Source: Patescibacteria group bacterium (GTDB lineage: Bacteria > Patescibacteriota > Minisyncoccia > JAHCSD01). From it: a stretch of DNA of 14,937 nt. Under the pieces are notes generated by a model. The model saw only the letters and a program-made list of their open reading frames with translations. It did not search any database and was not told the origin of the DNA. The stretch spans positions 1 to 14,937 of the forward strand of contig JAHCSD010000008.1 of assembly GCA_018609185.1 (NCBI GenBank). Direction: 5' to 3'. Positions 12,928 to 14,937 of the stretch are shown here, piece by piece. A program made the translations under genes and the position numbers. How positions within the stretch are numbered: the stretch's first letter is position 1; the number at the start of each line of letters is the position of its first letter.

Positions 12928-13368
12928 ATGAGGACATTATTTATTTATATCTTTATAGGTACACTCACTTCCATTTTTGTGGGGGCAGGAGTTTTTTATT
13001 ACTTTGAGGGGCCCTTAAATGCGCAGGTTGCGAGTTACGCCGATGCGCTCTGGTTTTCTTTTGGAACCGCGACGCTTCTTGGGCTTGGAGATATTCTGCC
13101 CGAGACATGGGGGGGAAGAATAGTTTCAGTTTTTCTCATGGGATTCGGGTTTTTCTTTCTTGCTGCGTTTGCCACTCTCGGCTCTTGGTCAATTATACAG
13201 AGATTACTCCGGGAAAGAAAAAACAAGATTATCCTTGACGTTACCCCGAATTCGGAACTCGACGATGCGCTCGAAGACTTAAAACACCTGTCTCATTTAG
13301 ACAGAAAAAGGCTTTTAGAGCTTGAGAAAATTTATGAGAAAATTTTCCACGTAGAGAAAATACCATAG
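12928..13368 (+). CDS. Two-helix ion channel protein with atypical selectivity filter
   Basis: A 146-residue membrane protein of the two-helix potassium-channel type (Pfam Ion_trans_2-like). TM1 is about residues 4-26, a pore helix at about 37-49 (SYADALWFSFGTATL), then the filter region and TM2 (about 62-90), and a charged cytoplasmic tail with a helical, possibly coiled-coil end (110-140). The layout DALWF...LGLGDILPETWGGR matches DALWW...VGYGDVTPVTVGGR of K+ channels. The filter reads L-L-G-L-G-D (50-55) where K+ channels have T-V-G-Y-G-D, so K+ selectivity is doubtful. It probably works as a tetramer in the cytoplasmic membrane. The start is the ATG three bases after leader copy 4; there is no Shine-Dalgarno sequence. 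Confidence 0.75.
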   Translation: MRTLFIYIFIGTLTSIFVGAGVFYYFEGPLNAQVASYADALWFSFGTATLLGLGDILPETWGGRIVSVFLMGFGFFFLAAFATLGSWSIIQRLLRERKNKIILDVTPNSELDDALEDLKHLSHLDRKRLLELEKIYEKIFHVEKIP

Positions 13369-13418
13369 TCCTAGAGTCTAAGGAGCAGTACATTGAAAAA
13401 TAGTAAGGAGCATGTTTT

Positions 13419-13817
13419 ATGAGAATCTACACCCTTGAAGAATTTGATCGTGATATGAAGAGACTTTCCGGGATGGTGAAGGCAAGTGACGCGTGGCGGC
13501 ATATTCAGAATTTGTATGGCGTGCCCCGGGGAGGGGTCGCCATTGCTCTTTGGATGAGCCACTTGCTTGATAAACCCATTATCACAAAACGAAACCAGAT
13601 TGGCCTTTCAACCCTTGTGGTGGATGATATTTCCGACAGAGGATTCACATTGAGCGAGATTCGGCCCCATATGTCCCTTACGATTTTTTATAACCCTGAT
13701 AGTTCCTTTGAACCCACGTTTTGGCTCCACGAAAAAAAAGACGACTGGATTCAATTTCCATGGGAGACTGAAGCAACTACGCGAACCAAAAAGCAGGAAA
13801 AGCAGAACGGCCCCTAA
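13419..13817 (+). CDS. Phosphoribosyltransferase domain protein
   Basis: A 132-residue protein of the purine-type PRTase fold. YGVPRGGVAIALWMSHLL (33-50) is the usual first loop, LVVDDISDRG (66-75) is the PRPP-binding motif (normally VVDDVxDTG, here with R for T), and WIQFPWE (110-116) is the C-terminal signature of Gpt/Xpt-like enzymes. It is short for the family. It may salvage a purine base or be a regulatory relative; the base is not predictable. The start is supported by TAAGGAG (13404-13410), eight bases before the ATG. It lies 50 bases after the channel gene and may be read through from it. The last 15 residues are polar and do not look like the family. Confidence 0.75.
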   Translation: MRIYTLEEFDRDMKRLSGMVKASDAWRHIQNLYGVPRGGVAIALWMSHLLDKPIITKRNQIGLSTLVVDDISDRGFTLSEIRPHMSLTIFYNPDSSFEPTFWLHEKKDDWIQFPWETEATTRTKKQEKQNGP

Positions 13818-13822
13818 AATCA

Positions 13823-13919
13823 TTGATACTTCGACCCGTTCAACTTCGTTCAGGGTCGCCCTGAGGGATTCGAATGGGCGACAAGCTCAGTATCAATCCT
13901 GAGCCCGCCGAAGGATTGA
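13823..13919 (+). repeat. Inverted-repeat (REP-like) element between PRTase and prkA genes
   Basis: Two hairpins compete for one arm. TTGATACT (13823-13830) pairs with AGTATCAA (13889-13896), enclosing TCAGGG (13850-13855)/CCCTGA (13859-13864). TCAATCCT (13893-13900) pairs with AGGATTGA (13912-13919). The text between (TTCGAC, GGGCGACAAGCTCAG, GAGCCCGCCGAAGG) has the look of the TCGAC/GCTCAGG palindromic repeats seen scattered between genes in many bacterial genomes. It could be a REP-type element, a transcription attenuator, or both. Its end supplies TTGACA (13916-13921). Confidence 0.65.
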
Positions 13920-13944
13920 CACGTTTTCAGGCATTTGATAGGGT
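13916..13944 (+). promoter_or_regulatory. Possible promoter of prkA
   Basis: A perfect -35 TTGACA (13916-13921) begins in the last arm of the repeat. The -10 at 17 bases is only TAGGGT (13939-13944), a weak match, so this is a low-confidence call. Confidence 0.35.
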
Positions 13945-14001
13945 GAATGTGCTCATTGAAAATGTACGTAAATCCAGTTTCAGGCAAAGGGAGGTTTGGC
14001 T

Positions 14002-14937
14002 ATGGGCCAGGCTAAGAGTATTGAAGCGATTTTAGATCAGATTGCACGCGGAGACCGTGTTCGCAAAAGCAAGAGAGAGCTCTTTAAGGGTACTGTTAAG
14101 GACTATCTGGAGCTTGCGCTAGATAAGCCGGAGATCGTAGAGACGCCTCATCAAAAACTGCATCGCGTGGTGGTCGAAAAACTTGGGCGTGAAGAAATCA
14201 GGTTTAAGGATAATCCTAAGCTTTTTAGAGCCTTGGGACTTCGGCGAGACGAGGTAATCTTTCGCTACAAGGCATTCCCTGAATTTTTTGGCCTTGAAGA
14301 GCCCATAGAGTTTTTTGTGAGCTTTCTTCATCAGGCCGCGATGGACTCTGAAGATGCGCGCCAGGCTGTCTGGCTTGTGGGGCCTGTGGGCGGAGGAAAG
14401 ACCTCGTTTCTTGATAAAGTCAGAACATTACTTGAGCAGGAATCTATGTTTGTGCTTGAGAGCGTTCTTTCCAATGAAGAGTTTGGATGTCACATGTGGG
14501 ATTCGCCTCTTCGGGTTCTCCCCCGACATATCCGGGAAGAGCTTGCGCGCGAGCTGAAAATCAGCATACCGCTCAAAGATGATATTTGCCCCAACTGCAA
14601 GTGGCGGCTTAATACTGAATTCAATAATGAATACTTAAAATTCCCCGTGGAAGAAGTTGAATATTCGCGCCGTGGCCAGGTGGGCATCGGAAAGGTGACG
14701 TATGTGGAAGCTGAAGAGGCAGATATCTCTGAGCTCGTCGGCTCCATGAACCTGTCGCTTATAGGGACACTTCCCGAAGGTCATCCACGAGCGGTTCTTC
14801 CCAACGGAGCCTGTAATAAGATGAATGGTGGAATGGGCGTGTTTTCTGAGGCGCCCAACATGCCTGCAAGCTATCTCGCCCCGTTTAACACCATTACTCA
14901 GGAAGGGGAACTTGGGCTCACGGCAGATCGGAAGAGC
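14002..14937 (+). CDS. prkA: PrkA-family serine protein kinase, 5' part only
   Basis: The first 312 codons of a PrkA/YeaG-type protein (full length usually about 630-680). The N-terminal region (SIEAILDQIARGDRVRKSKRELFKGTVKDYLELALDKPEI) is followed by an AAA-type ATPase domain with a Walker A GPVGGGKTS (127-135). The matching family landmarks are FFGLEEPIEFFVSFLHQAA, SPLRVLP, a CPNC motif, YSRRGQVGIGKV, DISELVGSMNLSLIG and FSEAPNMPASYLAPFNTITQEGEL. PrkA is a stress-linked ATPase/kinase. The start is set by a strong AAAGGGAGG (13986-13994), seven bases from the ATG. The kinase-like C-terminal half is beyond the window. The last 13 bases are sequencing adapter, so roughly the final four residues (ADRKS region) are not real. 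Confidence 0.9.
   Translation, partial: MGQAKSIEAILDQIARGDRVRKSKRELFKGTVKDYLELALDKPEIVETPHQKLHRVVVEKLGREEIRFKDNPKLFRALGLRRDEVIFRYKAFPEFFGLEEPIEFFVSFLHQAAMDSEDARQAVWLVGPVGGGKTSFLDKVRTLLEQESMFVLESVLSNEEFGCHMWDSPLRVLPRHIREELARELKISIPLKDDICPNCKWRLNTEFNNEYLKFPVEEVEYSRRGQVGIGKVTYVEAEEADISELVGSMNLSLIGTLPEGHPRAVLPNGACNKMNGGMGVFSEAPNMPASYLAPFNTITQEGELGLTADRKS
14925..14937 (+). other. Illumina adapter remnant at the contig end
   Basis: The last 13 bases are AGATCGGAAGAGC, the first 13 bases of the standard Illumina TruSeq adapter. A chance exact match ending at the last base is very unlikely. It is an untrimmed read end carried into the assembly, not biology. Confidence 0.93.

Overview
The window looks like a piece of a small-genome, host-dependent bacterium of the Candidate Phyla Radiation (Patescibacteria), most like a parcubacterium. 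The evidence is the gene mix: an orphan solute-binding protein beside three tandem two-helix TrbC/VirB2-like pilins, a short ValS without the usual C-terminal coiled coil, a type IV pilin-like protein wedged between tsaD and valS, PrsW and site-2 proteases, and PrkA. TGA works as a stop (the ATGA overlap at 4667-4670 and the prsW stop at 6588), so the lineages that read TGA as glycine are unlikely. The taxonomic call is inference from gene content. No rRNA gene is present.

Layout. 1-3553, plus strand: a SAM-dependent methyltransferase, a membrane-anchored solute-binding protein and three TrbC-like pilins, ending at a strong palindromic terminator shared with the convergent operon. 3564-5704, minus strand: a two-gene operon of an SPFH/band-7 protein and an unrecognised membrane protein, translationally coupled and driven by a near-consensus promoter with an 11-bp palindrome across it. 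5749-5868, plus strand: tRNA-Leu(UAG) and a bidirectional terminator. 5892-11453, minus strand: tsaD, pilin-like gene, valS, prsW, hsp20, tightly packed. 11476-14937, plus strand: tRNA-Glu(UUC), site-2 protease, a small ion channel with an odd selectivity filter, a phosphoribosyltransferase and the 5' part of prkA, which runs off the end.

The most interesting signal is a structured RNA element of about 160-170 nt present in four copies (25-182, 724-895, 6597-6432 on the minus strand, 12760-12927). Each copy has the order AAGGGCTT, a helix carrying GA/GA internal loops, CAAACCTTACC, a second helix, GGTGCTC, and a third hairpin that ends exactly three bases before the ATG of a gene. The helices are kept by compensating base changes while their sequences differ, which is good evidence for a selected RNA fold. 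The four downstream genes (methyltransferase, solute-binding protein, Hsp20, ion channel) are unrelated and none has a Shine-Dalgarno sequence, whereas prkA, the phosphoribosyltransferase gene and the SPFH gene in the same window do. In two copies the element begins on the stop codon or last codons of the upstream gene. I read it as a cis-acting translation-level element (a riboswitch, thermometer or structured initiation module), possibly also mobile. I do not recognise it as a known family.

The last 13 bases (14925-14937) exactly match the start of the standard Illumina adapter, so the end of the contig and the last residues of the prkA translation are artefactual.
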